Part shown: positions 1 to 7,209 of the stretch, piece by piece | Position numbering within the stretch: the first letter of the stretch is position 1 | Layout of the letters: every line of letters starts with the position of its first letter | Source of the DNA: Treponema sp. | GTDB lineage: Bacteria; Spirochaetota; Spirochaetia; Treponematales; Breznakiellaceae | Length of the DNA: 15,121 nt | Direction: 5' to 3' | Assembly (NCBI GenBank): GCA_031270205.1 | Contig: JAISYA010000233.1 | Span: forward strand, 1-15,121 | Program-made: the position numbers and the translations under genes | The notes under the pieces: model-generated | Databases searched by the model: none | What the model was told of the DNA's origin: nothing | The model's input: the letters and a program-made list of their open reading frames with translations, nothing else

Positions 1-30
1 GCCGGGGGCACGGTTTTGGACCAGGCTCTT

Positions 31-70
31 GCAGTTTTTCAGGCTAAAGCCTTGCAAAACTGCGTTTTTT
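31..70 (+). terminator. Rho-independent terminator of a gene upstream of the window
   Basis: The arms 31-38 (GCAGTTTT) and 56-63 (AAAACTGC) pair perfectly. Inside them AGGC at 41-44 pairs with GCCT at 49-52 around a TAAA loop, with a small internal loop between the two helices. The stem is followed at once by G and six T (64-70). This is a classic intrinsic terminator for + strand transcription entering from the left, so whatever lies before position 1 is probably a + strand gene. Confidence 0.7.
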
Positions 71-72
71 AA

Positions 73-109
73 AGGTTTCTGTTCCAAAACTGAAGTTTTG
101 GAACAGCCT
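73..109. repeat. Long perfect hairpin, possible dispersed intergenic repeat
   Basis: The 12-bp arms CTGTTCCAAAAC (79-90) and GTTTTGGAACAG (95-106) pair perfectly around a TGAA loop. AGG at 73-75 extends the stem with CCT at 107-109 across a 3-base bulge. No T-run follows, so it is a poor terminator. The right arm (95-110) matches 13-28 at 14 of 16 positions, so half-copies of the same motif occur twice in about 100 bases. A repeat family is inferred, not shown. Confidence 0.5.
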
Positions 110-148
110 CGATTTATCAATAGTAGTGAGGATTCCATAATTGGCGCA

Positions 149-177
149 TTGCGATTTCTTTCGGGATATACTATAAT
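149..177 (+). promoter_or_regulatory. Sigma70-type promoter for the SPOR-domain gene
   Basis: A -35 box TTGCGA (149-154) and a perfect -10 box TATAAT (172-177) are separated by 17 bases. Transcription would start near 184, leaving a leader of about 95 bases before the start codon at 278. The two terminator-like hairpins upstream isolate this promoter from the preceding gene. Confidence 0.75.
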
Positions 178-277
178 GAAGGAGAGGTTTCGCGTGTCTT
201 GAATTATTTAAGGGAGTAATGTTATTGCTTCTATAAGCGGTTTCATGGAGGAAATCACCGGGGGGAGAGGAGTGCGG

Positions 278-1600
278 ATGAAACGGGTTATTCTGGTCTT
301 TGTAGGCGGATTGCTGCTAAATACTCTGTGTATGGCCCAGGCCTCGCTGGGGGGCTTCAGCCAGCGTGGAAATGCCAGTCAGGAGATGAAGTCTGACGGT
401 TTAAGTATTGCCCATCCCAGTCTTCCCATCGGTTCCAAAGCGCAGGTTACGAACGTGGCTACCGGAAAGAAGATAGACGTAACCGTAACCGGCCGTATTC
501 CCGCTTCGTCAAGCAGGATTGTCGATCTTTCCGCCGGGGCGCTGGCGGCGCTGGAAATGAACGCCGGCGAGACGGTTATCATTTCGGTGCCCACTCCTAC
601 GCGCCCGCGTCCGGTGGTGGCCGCCGCCGCTCCTGAGCCTGAGCCTGAGCCGGAACCAGTTGCCGATCTGCCTTATGAGGAGCCGCCCGCGGAAGTGGCC
701 GAAGCGGCTCCCGCGGGCGATGGGGGAGCAGGCGCGGATGACGGTGGCGGCAAGGGCGACGGAGCCGGGCAGCCGCAGGCTTTTACCGTTACCGTACACA
801 ATTATTTGCCCAAAGCCGAAGAAAAGGAGACGGTTCGGGAGCGCGAATACGCGAGGGATGGTTCTGACACCGAGTTTCTGGCCTGGCTGACAACGATGTC
901 CATGGACGCCCGCGAATCCCGCGAGGCAAGGGAATCCCGCGAGAGCAGGGAATCCAGGGAGGCCCGCGAAAACCGCGAGGTGCGTGAGGCCCGTGAATCC
1001 AGGGAGGCCCGCGAGGCGCGGGAAGCCCGCGAAGCGAGAGAGGCCCGCGAGGCGAGAGACACGCGGGAGGCGCGTGACACAAGGGAGGCCCGCGAGACGC
1101 GGGAAGCGCGTGAGGCGAGGGATATTCGGGAAACGGCGGACGCGCCGGCTCCGGCGGCCCAGGCCGCGCCCCTCGTGCAGACGGTCGTACCGGCGCCGAT
1201 CTATCTGGCTACCCCGCCCGTAACGCAAGCGGCGCCGATCTATCTGGCCACTCCGCCCGTAACGCAAGCGGCGCCGGTGTACCAACCTCGCCAGTATACG
1301 CAGCCGCCGGTAACGCGGGCAAACCCGCCGCCGGTCTCGCCGGGCGAATTGCAGATTATCCCCGGTTTGCCGGACCGGAACAGCAGGAAAGTATACCGTC
1401 TGCAAGTGGGGGCTTATTCTTCGATTGAAAGCTCGGCGCGGTGTTATCAGACATTGAAGGCGGCGGGTTTTAACGTGGTTCAGGAACAGATCGGGTCTAT
1501 TTACCGCGTACTGGTAACGGGTATTCCCGCAGCGGACGTATACGCGGCGGCGGTCAGGCTTGGCGCGATGGGTATCAGACAGATATGGGTACGGGAGTAA
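278..1600 (+). CDS. Periplasmic/envelope protein with degenerate RlpA barrel, Arg/Glu repeat and C-terminal SPOR domain
   Basis: Predicted 440-residue exported protein. The start at 278 is chosen because GGGGGAGAGG (261-270) sits at good spacing and the protein then begins with a clean signal peptide (MKR, hydrophobic to about residue 18, cleavage near Ala20). An ATG at 245 and a GTG at 272 are in frame but less likely. Residues 25-104 resemble the RlpA double-psi beta-barrel: an AHPSLPIG segment with His46, then VTGRIP (70-75) and RIVDLS. The NDRGP motif of active RlpA lytic transglycosylases is changed to TGRIP, so the catalytic Asp is Gly72; this argues against glycan cleavage. Then come a Pro/Glu-rich linker, about 77 residues of Arg-Glu triplets (210-286), a Pro-rich part with a 13-residue tandem repeat, and a SPOR domain (about 370-440), a family that binds denuded septal peptidoglycan. 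A role in cell division or envelope shape is inferred. It has its own promoter and is followed by the cheW promoter. Confidence 0.85.
   Translation: MKRVILVFVGGLLLNTLCMAQASLGGFSQRGNASQEMKSDGLSIAHPSLPIGSKAQVTNVATGKKIDVTVTGRIPASSSRIVDLSAGALAALEMNAGETVIISVPTPTRPRPVVAAAAPEPEPEPEPVADLPYEEPPAEVAEAAPAGDGGAGADDGGGKGDGAGQPQAFTVTVHNYLPKAEEKETVREREYARDGSDTEFLAWLTTMSMDARESREARESRESRESREARENREVREARESREAREAREAREAREAREARDTREARDTREARETREAREARDIRETADAPAPAAQAAPLVQTVVPAPIYLATPPVTQAAPIYLATPPVTQAAPVYQPRQYTQPPVTRANPPPVSPGELQIIPGLPDRNSRKVYRLQVGAYSSIESSARCYQTLKAAGFNVVQEQIGSIYRVLVTGIPAADVYAAAVRLGAMGIRQIWVRE
905..1135 (+). repeat. 9-base (Arg-Glu-X) coding repeat
   Basis: About 25 tandem degenerate copies of a 9-base unit (GAGGCCCGC and variants) encode xRE triplets, where x is mostly Ala or Ser and sometimes Thr, Asn, Val, Asp or Ile. 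Synonymous changes among units suggest age and selection on the protein. With period 3, each Arg lies four residues before a Glu, a spacing that favours helix-stabilising salt bridges. The tract could therefore be an extended single alpha-helix between the barrel and the SPOR domain (inference). Confidence 0.9.
1193..1270 (+). repeat. Two tandem 39-base coding repeats
   Basis: Copies 1193-1231 and 1232-1270 are identical except for two synonymous third-position changes, and each encodes APIYLATPPVTQA. A third, diverged start (APVY) follows from 1271. The near-identity points to a recent in-frame duplication within the Pro-rich linker ahead of the SPOR domain. Confidence 0.9.
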
Positions 1601-1601
1601 C

Positions 1602-1630
1602 TTGAAATAAACCCCTGTGAATGATATACT
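1602..1630 (+). promoter_or_regulatory. Sigma70-type promoter for cheW
   Basis: TTGAAA (1602-1607), a 17-base spacer and TATACT (1625-1630), with a TG two bases before the -10 box (extended -10). It starts one base after the stop codon of the SPOR-domain gene. Transcription would begin near 1637, about 36 bases before cheW, and may drive the whole cheW to recN cluster because the following gaps are short. Confidence 0.7.
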
Positions 1631-1672
1631 CGAAGAATGTATACGCGTTAACGGCGTTCAGGGGGAGATCTT

Positions 1673-2143
1673 ATGGCTGATTCTAATCAACTGGTCACTT
1701 TTCAGCTCGGACAGGAGCTGTACGGTATTGACATCATGGATGTAAAGGAAATTGTCAGGGTTCAGGGAATTCGGGCAATTCCCAATGCCCCCGCCTATGT
1801 GGAGGGCATTTTCAACCTGAGAAGCGAGATAATACCGATTATCAATCTGCACAAACGCTTCCATCTCAAAAAACTGTTCACTTCCGAGGAAGACGAATTA
1901 CTCTCCGGTTTTATCATTCTTGATATTGACGGAATGAAGCTGGGGATTATTATCGATCGGATCTCCCGTGTGGTTACAATAGAGCGGGAACAGATCCAGC
2001 CGCCGCCCCAGATGCTTTCGGGGATCGGCGCGGAGTATATTCAGGGGGTGGTCCGTCAGGAACAGGGCTATCTGATTATTCTCGACATTCGGGATCTCTT
2101 TAATCCCAAAGAACTGCAAAAAATTGCCGAGCTTCGAAGGTAG
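1673..2143 (+). CDS. cheW: CheW-type chemotaxis coupling protein
   Basis: A 156-residue single-domain CheW, the usual family length. CheW links methyl-accepting chemotaxis receptors to the CheA kinase in polar arrays at the inner membrane. Family features seen: the N-terminal LVTFQLGQELYGIDI strand pair, VKEIVRV with a following IPNAPAYVEGIFNLR segment (the receptor/CheA-binding hallmark), then IIPIINL, and the second half LGIIIDRISRVV and YLIILDIRDLF. A strong ribosome site GGGGGAG (1661-1667) precedes the ATG. The next gene starts 23 bases later with no terminator between. No CheA, CheY or receptor gene is present in the window, so this may be one of several CheW paralogues. Confidence 0.95.
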   Translation: MADSNQLVTFQLGQELYGIDIMDVKEIVRVQGIRAIPNAPAYVEGIFNLRSEIIPIINLHKRFHLKKLFTSEEDELLSGFIILDIDGMKLGIIIDRISRVVTIEREQIQPPPQMLSGIGAEYIQGVVRQEQGYLIILDIRDLFNPKELQKIAELRR

Positions 2144-2166
2144 GCAATTGTTACAACAGGTAATAC

Positions 2167-3255
2167 ATGAAAATTGAAGTCTATTCTCCGACCATCAGGC
2201 GGAAGGAGATGGATGCGGTTCTGACGGCAATGGTAGAGGATAAAATCGGGCCGGGAGAACGGTCCCGTCTTTTGATTCAAACCGCGAAAGAGTACCTCCA
2301 TTTTGATTACGCCCTTGCCCCGCGCAGTCCGGCCATCGCCCTGAGTCTGGCGCTCAAGGCCCTGAACCTTGCGGATGGGGAGGGCGTACTCCTTTCGGCC
2401 CTGTCTCCGTCTTATTATTCCCATGTTATTGAGGATTTGCGCCTAACGCCGCTTTACTGCGATGTTTCCCTGTCGTTTCCCTGCGTAGACAGCGGGGCCG
2501 TTGAAAAAGCCCTTGCGGAAAAAGGCGATGTCCAGGCGCGCTGTATTCTGCTGCACCACACGCTGGGCTTTGTGCCGGACACCGCCTCCATAGCTGAACT
2601 GGGCCTGCCGATCATTGAGGATATTTCCCAAAGTTACGGGACATTTTTTACCGGGACCGAAGGCAGGAAAGGGGTTGGGCAAACCGAACAAAAAGAAGGA
2701 AGCGCCCCGGTAAAAGACCGGGTCCATGGCGTTTTCACGATCCTGGGCCTTGAAGAGCGGGATATGCTCACCGCAGGCGGCGGCGCGCTGCTCTTTGCCG
2801 CGAACCGCCGGGACGGCTCTGTGCTGCGGAATTATGCGGATATTCCCGGCGAGTACTGCCTGCCTGATATTAACGCCGCAATGGCCGCGGTCCAGTTCAA
2901 GGAAACGGCGCGTAACATGGAACGGCGCAAAGAAATCGCCGAAATTTACGCCCAGTCGAGCCTTCACACCAAACACAAGCGTTTTATCTCCCCGGAAGGA
3001 GGGGACTACAACAATTACGCCTTTCCCCTGGCGCTTGAGACCGGCCTTAAAGACGTGGCGGCCTATGCGCGAAAAAAAGAAATTGCCGTTGAGAGCGCCT
3101 TTGAGCGCACTCCCGCCGGAACAGGAAAATGCGATTCGCGGCGCTGTCCCGCGGCCTATTCCCTTTCGCTGCGGACCGTGCTTTTTCCCCTGTACCCCAG
3201 GCTCCGTTCCCAGGAAGTGGAACGGGTATCAAAACTCATTATGACCCTTCCCTAA
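2167..3255 (+). CDS. DegT/DnrJ/EryC1/StrS-family protein lacking the PLP lysine
   Basis: A 362-residue member of the sugar aminotransferase fold (fold-type I). Family landmarks are recognisable but eroded: the N-terminal YSPTIRRKEMDAV segment; APRSPAIALSLALKAL where active members have a Ser-Gly-Thr motif; IIEDISQSYG (the conserved Asp and Gln that contact the cofactor); and FTILGLEERDMLTAGGG ahead of a strand. In active enzymes this last stretch reads S-F-x-x-x-K-x-L-x-x-G-E-G-G, with Lys forming the Schiff base to PLP. Here Arg198 or Glu196 falls at that place, and there is no Lys from 184 to about 243. Transaminase activity is therefore unlikely; a structural or regulatory role is inference. 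I recall a T. pallidum homologue annotated spsC in the same gene order. It lies 23 bases after cheW and 15 before nadK, so probably shares a transcript. The ribosome site is weak. Confidence 0.8.
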   Translation: MKIEVYSPTIRRKEMDAVLTAMVEDKIGPGERSRLLIQTAKEYLHFDYALAPRSPAIALSLALKALNLADGEGVLLSALSPSYYSHVIEDLRLTPLYCDVSLSFPCVDSGAVEKALAEKGDVQARCILLHHTLGFVPDTASIAELGLPIIEDISQSYGTFFTGTEGRKGVGQTEQKEGSAPVKDRVHGVFTILGLEERDMLTAGGGALLFAANRRDGSVLRNYADIPGEYCLPDINAAMAAVQFKETARNMERRKEIAEIYAQSSLHTKHKRFISPEGGDYNNYAFPLALETGLKDVAAYARKKEIAVESAFERTPAGTGKCDSRRCPAAYSLSLRTVLFPLYPRLRSQEVERVSKLIMTLP

Positions 3256-3270
3256 GGGCGAGGATCCGGC

Positions 3271-4167
3271 ATGGCCGAAATACGCGCCCCGCTTAAGCGG
3301 GCGGTGTTATTCGTCAATCTCCACAAAAAAAATTCCGGCCCCGTGGCGGAAGAGATACGGCGGGAACTGGAAAGCCGCGGCGTTTCGGTAACGGTTTTTT
3401 CTTTTGAGGGCAGGCCGGAGCGCTCCCCGCAGGGGGAGTGGGATATCGCTTTCAGTCTGGGCGGTGACGGTACGGTGCTCTATACAGCCCGCAGACTGGC
3501 CGCTTCGGGGACGCCCATTCTGCCGGTGAACCTGGGCACGCTGGGTTTTATTGCCGGTGTGCGGCCTGACGAATGGCCGGCAGTTTTTGAGCAGTGGCTG
3601 GGCGGGACGGCCTGTCTTTCCCGGCGCTGCATGCTCGATCTTACGGTGGAGCGGCGCGGCGCGGCAGTCGTGAAAAATACATTTCTTAACGACGCGGTTA
3701 TTTCCGCTTCGGGAATTGCCAAACTTATCAAACTGGAAGTACATTCCGAGATTGTGCCCGGCGGCTATACCGAGCTGGGTTTTTACCGTTCTGACGGCCT
3801 TATCATCGCCACGCCCACAGGTTCTACCGCCTATTCCATGGCCGCCGGAGGCCCTATCCTGGACCCCGAAATGGAGGCCCTGATCATAAGCCCGATCTGT
3901 CCCTTTACCCTTTCCAACCGGCCGCTGGTGCTGCCCGCAAGTCCCGCGCTGATCATCACCGTCGCCGCTAAGCAGCGCAGCGGCGTGCTGCTTACCGTGG
4001 ACGGGCAGGACACTTTCGACCTGGAGCCGGAGGACCGGATCATCGTGCAGCAGGCGTCCCGGCATGTTCTGCTGGTTTCATCGGACCGGCGTTCTTATTA
4101 TTCGGCGCTCCGCGGCAAGCTGGGCTGGTCGGGAAGCGGCGCCGGTGACGGAGGCGGCCATGCTTGA
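3271..4167 (+). CDS. nadK: NAD kinase
   Basis: A 298-residue ATP- or polyphosphate-NAD kinase, which phosphorylates NAD to NADP in the cytoplasm. Seen motifs: GGDGT (64-68) with the catalytic/metal-linked Asp66, the following Gly-rich NLGTLGFIAG segment, Asn140-Asp141 in FLNDAVIS (NAD ribose contact), and DGLIIATPTGSTAYSMAAGGP (175 onward), the family signature. The C-terminal VDGQDTF strand is also typical. AGGA at 3261-3264 serves as ribosome site. The stop codon overlaps the recN start by 8 bases, indicating translational coupling. The last 15 or so residues are Gly/Ser-rich and probably disordered. Confidence 0.95.
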   Translation: MAEIRAPLKRAVLFVNLHKKNSGPVAEEIRRELESRGVSVTVFSFEGRPERSPQGEWDIAFSLGGDGTVLYTARRLAASGTPILPVNLGTLGFIAGVRPDEWPAVFEQWLGGTACLSRRCMLDLTVERRGAAVVKNTFLNDAVISASGIAKLIKLEVHSEIVPGGYTELGFYRSDGLIIATPTGSTAYSMAAGGPILDPEMEALIISPICPFTLSNRPLVLPASPALIITVAAKQRSGVLLTVDGQDTFDLEPEDRIIVQQASRHVLLVSSDRRSYYSALRGKLGWSGSGAGDGGGHA

Positions 4168-5950
4168 GGAACTGTCCATCAGGAATTACGCCCTTATCGA
4201 TTCAATCTCGCTTTCTTTCCGCAGCGGCTTTAATGTCCTTACCGGCGAAACCGGCGCGGGAAAATCAATCATCGTGGGTTCTTTGAGTTTTCTCATGGGC
4301 GGCAAGGCCGAACCCGACGTGATCCGCACCGGCGCGGAAGAGGCCAGCGTTTCCGCGGTGGTGTCCGTACAAAAAAACAACCGCGAAGTCGCCGAATGGC
4401 TGCAAAGCCGGGATATTGAAAGTGATGAAGACACGGTTATTATCCGCCGGAACATCAAGGCCGGGGGCCGGGGTTCGATCTATATTCAGAACGCGCCGGT
4501 AACGCGGTCGGACCTGAGCGGTTTTATGGGCCTGCTTTTCGATCTTCACGGCCAGCACAACCACGAGTCGCTGCTCCGCAAGGAAAGCCACCGCCGCTAC
4601 CTTGACCGTTTCGCCGGCCTTGAGGAAGAGGCCGTTGCGTATAACGCGGTGTTCACCGAACTTACCGAAAAGCGTAAAACGCTGGAAGCCTCGCTCAGTT
4701 CCGAGCGGGACCGTGAAGAGCGGCTGGAACTCCTCAATTACGCGGTGGAGGAGATTTTTAAGGCCGCCCCGCGGGCCGGGGAAATCCGCGAGCTGGAAAA
4801 CGAGGCGCAGCGGCTTTCGGATTTTGAGAAACTCGCCGGTTTTGTAAATACCGCCGCCGACTCCTTGTTTGACGGCGAGTACTCGGTGCTGGGCCTTGCC
4901 CGGCGCGCAAGGGGGGCGCTGGACAACGCCGCGGGGATCGACTCGGGCCTGGGAAAGATACAGAAACGGCTTGAGGATATGTACTATGAGACCGAGGATA
5001 TTGCCGGGGAATTCCGCGGCTACCGGGACAATTTAACGTTTGATCCCAAGCGGCTTGAGGAAGTGGACGAGCGCCTTGCCCTGCTGTACAAACTGAAAAA
5101 GAAATACGGCGCCGGTTTTGCGGGCGTAAAGACCGCCGCCGCTAACGGCGAAAAAGCGGCCCCCAGCGACGAGGAGCTGATTCTGGCGTACAAGGCCCGT
5201 GCGGAAGCCGAAATCGAGGCCCTTTCCGGCGCGGGGGAAAACCGGGAAAAGCTCAAAACGGAAATCGCCGCCCTGGAAAAAGAGATTGCCGCCAAAGCCG
5301 CATCCCTGCGGCAAAAACGGACCGCCGCTTCGGCGGCACTGGGCGAGCGAATCACCGGAATACTCACCCGGCTGGGCATGCCCAACGCCCGCTTCGCGGC
5401 GAATATCCTCCCCAAAAACCGCGATGCCGCGCAGACGGGTCAGGCCGGAGGCGCTCAAGCGAGCCTTGTCTGCGGTCCCTGGGGCGCGGAGGATGTGGAG
5501 TTCCTCATTTCGGCTAACACCGGGGAGCCGCTGAAAGACCTTGCCCGCATAGCCTCGGGCGGCGAGCTTTCCCGCGTGATGCTGGCCATTAAAACGGTTC
5601 TGTCCGCCGGGGAGACCGGTCCGGCCGACAGCATTGAAACCCTGGTGTTTGACGAAATCGACACCGGAATCGGCGGGGAAGTGGCCCTGGCTGTGGGAGA
5701 ATACCTCGGCAAAATCGGAGAGCTGAAGCAGATTTTCTCCGTTACCCATCTTGCGAGCATAGCGGTTCGCGCGGATAATCATTTCAAGGTTGAAAAGAGG
5801 ACCGAGGGGGGCAGGACTTTTACCGGCGTCGGCCCTTTAAGCGCCGAAGGGCGGAGAAAGGAGATAGCCCGCATGCTGGCCGGCGACTCCGGGGATGCGG
5901 CCCTTGCCCACGCGGACGATTTGATTTTGAAATACGGCAAGCGCCGTTAA
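4160..5950 (+). CDS. recN: DNA repair protein RecN
   Basis: A 596-residue SMC-like ATPase acting in recombinational double-strand break repair. The start at 4160 (MLEELSIRNYALID) is the canonical RecN N-terminus and has GGAGG at 4150-4154; reading back to 4064 would add 32 residues without family resemblance. Walker A is GETGAGKS (29-36, Lys35). The DLHGQHNHESLL segment conserved in RecN follows, then a long charged coiled-coil region (roughly 170-400, with the usual zinc-less hinge). The ABC signature is ASGGELSR (Ser466 to Glu469), Walker B is LVFDE (495-499, Asp498-Glu499), and the terminal switch His is in SVTHLASIAV. It is slightly longer than many RecN proteins. It overlaps nadK by 8 bases; this nadK-recN linkage is widespread in bacteria. 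Confidence 0.96.
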   Translation: MLEELSIRNYALIDSISLSFRSGFNVLTGETGAGKSIIVGSLSFLMGGKAEPDVIRTGAEEASVSAVVSVQKNNREVAEWLQSRDIESDEDTVIIRRNIKAGGRGSIYIQNAPVTRSDLSGFMGLLFDLHGQHNHESLLRKESHRRYLDRFAGLEEEAVAYNAVFTELTEKRKTLEASLSSERDREERLELLNYAVEEIFKAAPRAGEIRELENEAQRLSDFEKLAGFVNTAADSLFDGEYSVLGLARRARGALDNAAGIDSGLGKIQKRLEDMYYETEDIAGEFRGYRDNLTFDPKRLEEVDERLALLYKLKKKYGAGFAGVKTAAANGEKAAPSDEELILAYKARAEAEIEALSGAGENREKLKTEIAALEKEIAAKAASLRQKRTAASAALGERITGILTRLGMPNARFAANILPKNRDAAQTGQAGGAQASLVCGPWGAEDVEFLISANTGEPLKDLARIASGGELSRVMLAIKTVLSAGETGPADSIETLVFDEIDTGIGGEVALAVGEYLGKIGELKQIFSVTHLASIAVRADNHFKVEKRTEGGRTFTGVGPLSAEGRRKEIARMLAGDSGDAALAHADDLILKYGKRR

Positions 5951-6082
5951 GCGGCGTTTCCCCGGCGCTTACGCGCTCTTTACGCGGTTTTATTCCGCCA
6001 CGTTTTGCCGGCCCCCTGGACACCATCCCGGCAGCGAAGCCCCGCATGGCCCCCGCCGCCGCTGGTGAAACTTGCCTTGTTG

Positions 6083-6091
6083 TGCTATAAT
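6083..6091 (+). promoter_or_regulatory. Extended -10 promoter for the TPR lipoprotein gene
   Basis: TGCTATAAT (6083-6091) is a perfect extended -10 element. No convincing -35 box lies 16-18 bases upstream, as is usual for extended -10 promoters. Transcription would begin near 6097-6099, only a few bases before the likely ATG at 6105, so the message would be nearly leaderless. The rest of the gap 5951-6104 is GC-rich without recognisable coding; a 5-bp hairpin (5942-5956) overlaps the recN stop but has no T-run. Confidence 0.55.
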
Positions 6092-6104
6092 GAGCCGTAT
6101 CAAA

Positions 6105-7187
6105 ATGAAAGAAAAAAAAATCCGCGCCTATATCATCGCGCCGGTGCTGGCGGCGGCGGCGCTCGTTTCGGTCTGCGGGAAAATCACGGGGAACGACGGC
6201 GCGGTAAAAGTCGATCCTTATTATATTACCGGTTCGACGCAAAACAGGGAGGATTTCAGGGAACTGTTCACCCTGCTTGCCGGGGAACAGGACGCTACCG
6301 AAAGCCAGTTTGCCGTGGTGAAGGAAATAGCCGGCAGTTACGTCAGGCTCAAAGAGTATGGCAAGCTGATCCATTTTCTCGCTTCCCGAACGGTCAATTC
6401 CCCCGATGATCCCTACAACAGCTATTACCTGTTGATGATAGCCTATGCCTACACGCAGCAGAACTCATACCCGGTGGCCGCGCGGTATTTCGACCTGATC
6501 ATCAAAAATTACCCGGACCTGACCATTAACGGCGAATCCGTTCACCTCGCCTGTCTCAAGCAGCTTATTGAGCTGACCGACAACCCTGAACAGCGGGTCT
6601 GGTATTATCAGGAGCTGATCTCCCGTTTCTCCGAACAGATTGACCTCGGCACAGCCTGGTTCATGCTGGCCCAGGCCTACGAGCGGATCGGGGACTGGAA
6701 CGGGGCCATCCGGGCCTATACCCAGTACCTGCCCTACGCCGGAACGATAATACCCGGTTTCCCCAACGCGGACAATCACGCCAAGCAACAGGTGGATTTC
6801 AGCAATTCCCCCAAGGACTGGACTTTTGAAAGCCTGCCGGCCCTGCTCTTAGCGGTACAAACCGCACTGAACGACGGCAGCCCTTCCCGTTTGCGGAGAT
6901 GCCAGGCGAAGGTGAACTTTTTTGCCCGCTCATGGGAACAGGGTGAAACCGACGATTCAGGCATGGTGGATTTTAACCTCTCCGATTTTATGCGGGGCAA
7001 CCGCATCCGCTACGCCGACCAACTGGATACCGTTTCCAACGCCACCGAGGCGTATCTGCGCACCTGGGGCTGGTCGCAGTACATCTCCACGTGGTATTTG
7101 TACTTCAGGAAGATTTACTTCCCTTCGGACCCGGAGATTCACGGCCGCTGGGAATGGGCGGGGGTGTATTACGGGGAAAAGTTTTAG
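6105..7187 (+). CDS. Putative lipoprotein with TPR-like helical repeats, function unknown
   Basis: A 360-residue protein from the ATG at 6105; upstream in-frame starts (ATG 6090 inside the -10 box, TTG 6072) are unlikely given the promoter. The N-terminus is basic (MKEKKIR) followed by a hydrophobic stretch and LVSVCGK. Cys24 is a candidate lipidated residue; Val at -1 is atypical, but spirochaetal lipoboxes are relaxed. The body holds helix-pair repeats resembling tetratricopeptide units: YYLLMIAYAYTQQNSYPVAARYFDLIIKNYP (about 108-137) and AWFMLAQAYERIGDWNGAIRAYTQYLP (about 184-210). The C-terminal third is rich in aromatic residues and unassigned. A scaffold role in the envelope is inference. 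A run of nine A (6112-6120) follows the start codon closely. Confidence 0.7.
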   Translation: MKEKKIRAYIIAPVLAAAALVSVCGKITGNDGAVKVDPYYITGSTQNREDFRELFTLLAGEQDATESQFAVVKEIAGSYVRLKEYGKLIHFLASRTVNSPDDPYNSYYLLMIAYAYTQQNSYPVAARYFDLIIKNYPDLTINGESVHLACLKQLIELTDNPEQRVWYYQELISRFSEQIDLGTAWFMLAQAYERIGDWNGAIRAYTQYLPYAGTIIPGFPNADNHAKQQVDFSNSPKDWTFESLPALLLAVQTALNDGSPSRLRRCQAKVNFFARSWEQGETDDSGMVDFNLSDFMRGNRIRYADQLDTVSNATEAYLRTWGWSQYISTWYLYFRKIYFPSDPEIHGRWEWAGVYYGEKF

Positions 7188-7209
7188 TGGGGGGATGAGC
7201 CTTAGGGGA

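Noticed and set aside
219..236. Mini-ORF MLLLL in the leader of the SPOR-domain gene
   Set aside because: Its AGGGAG lies only two bases from the ATG and five codons are too few to support a regulatory leader peptide.
905..1135. CRISPR-like array
   Set aside because: The 9-base periodicity is contiguous, without spacers, and lies in frame within a protein.
509..1405. 298-codon open frame on the - strand opposite the SPOR-domain gene
   Set aside because: It is the antisense of a GC-rich repeat with biased third positions; its product is a low-complexity Arg/Gly/Leu string without domains, while the + strand has a signal peptide and a SPOR domain.
4064..4159. N-terminal extension of RecN by 32 residues
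   Set aside because: The extension lies wholly within nadK, has no family similarity, and the ATG at 4160 has GGAGG and the canonical RecN N-terminus.
5033..5782. 249-codon open frame on the - strand inside recN
   Set aside because: The + strand frame contains the RecN signature and Walker B motifs; the antisense frame shows no recognisable domain.
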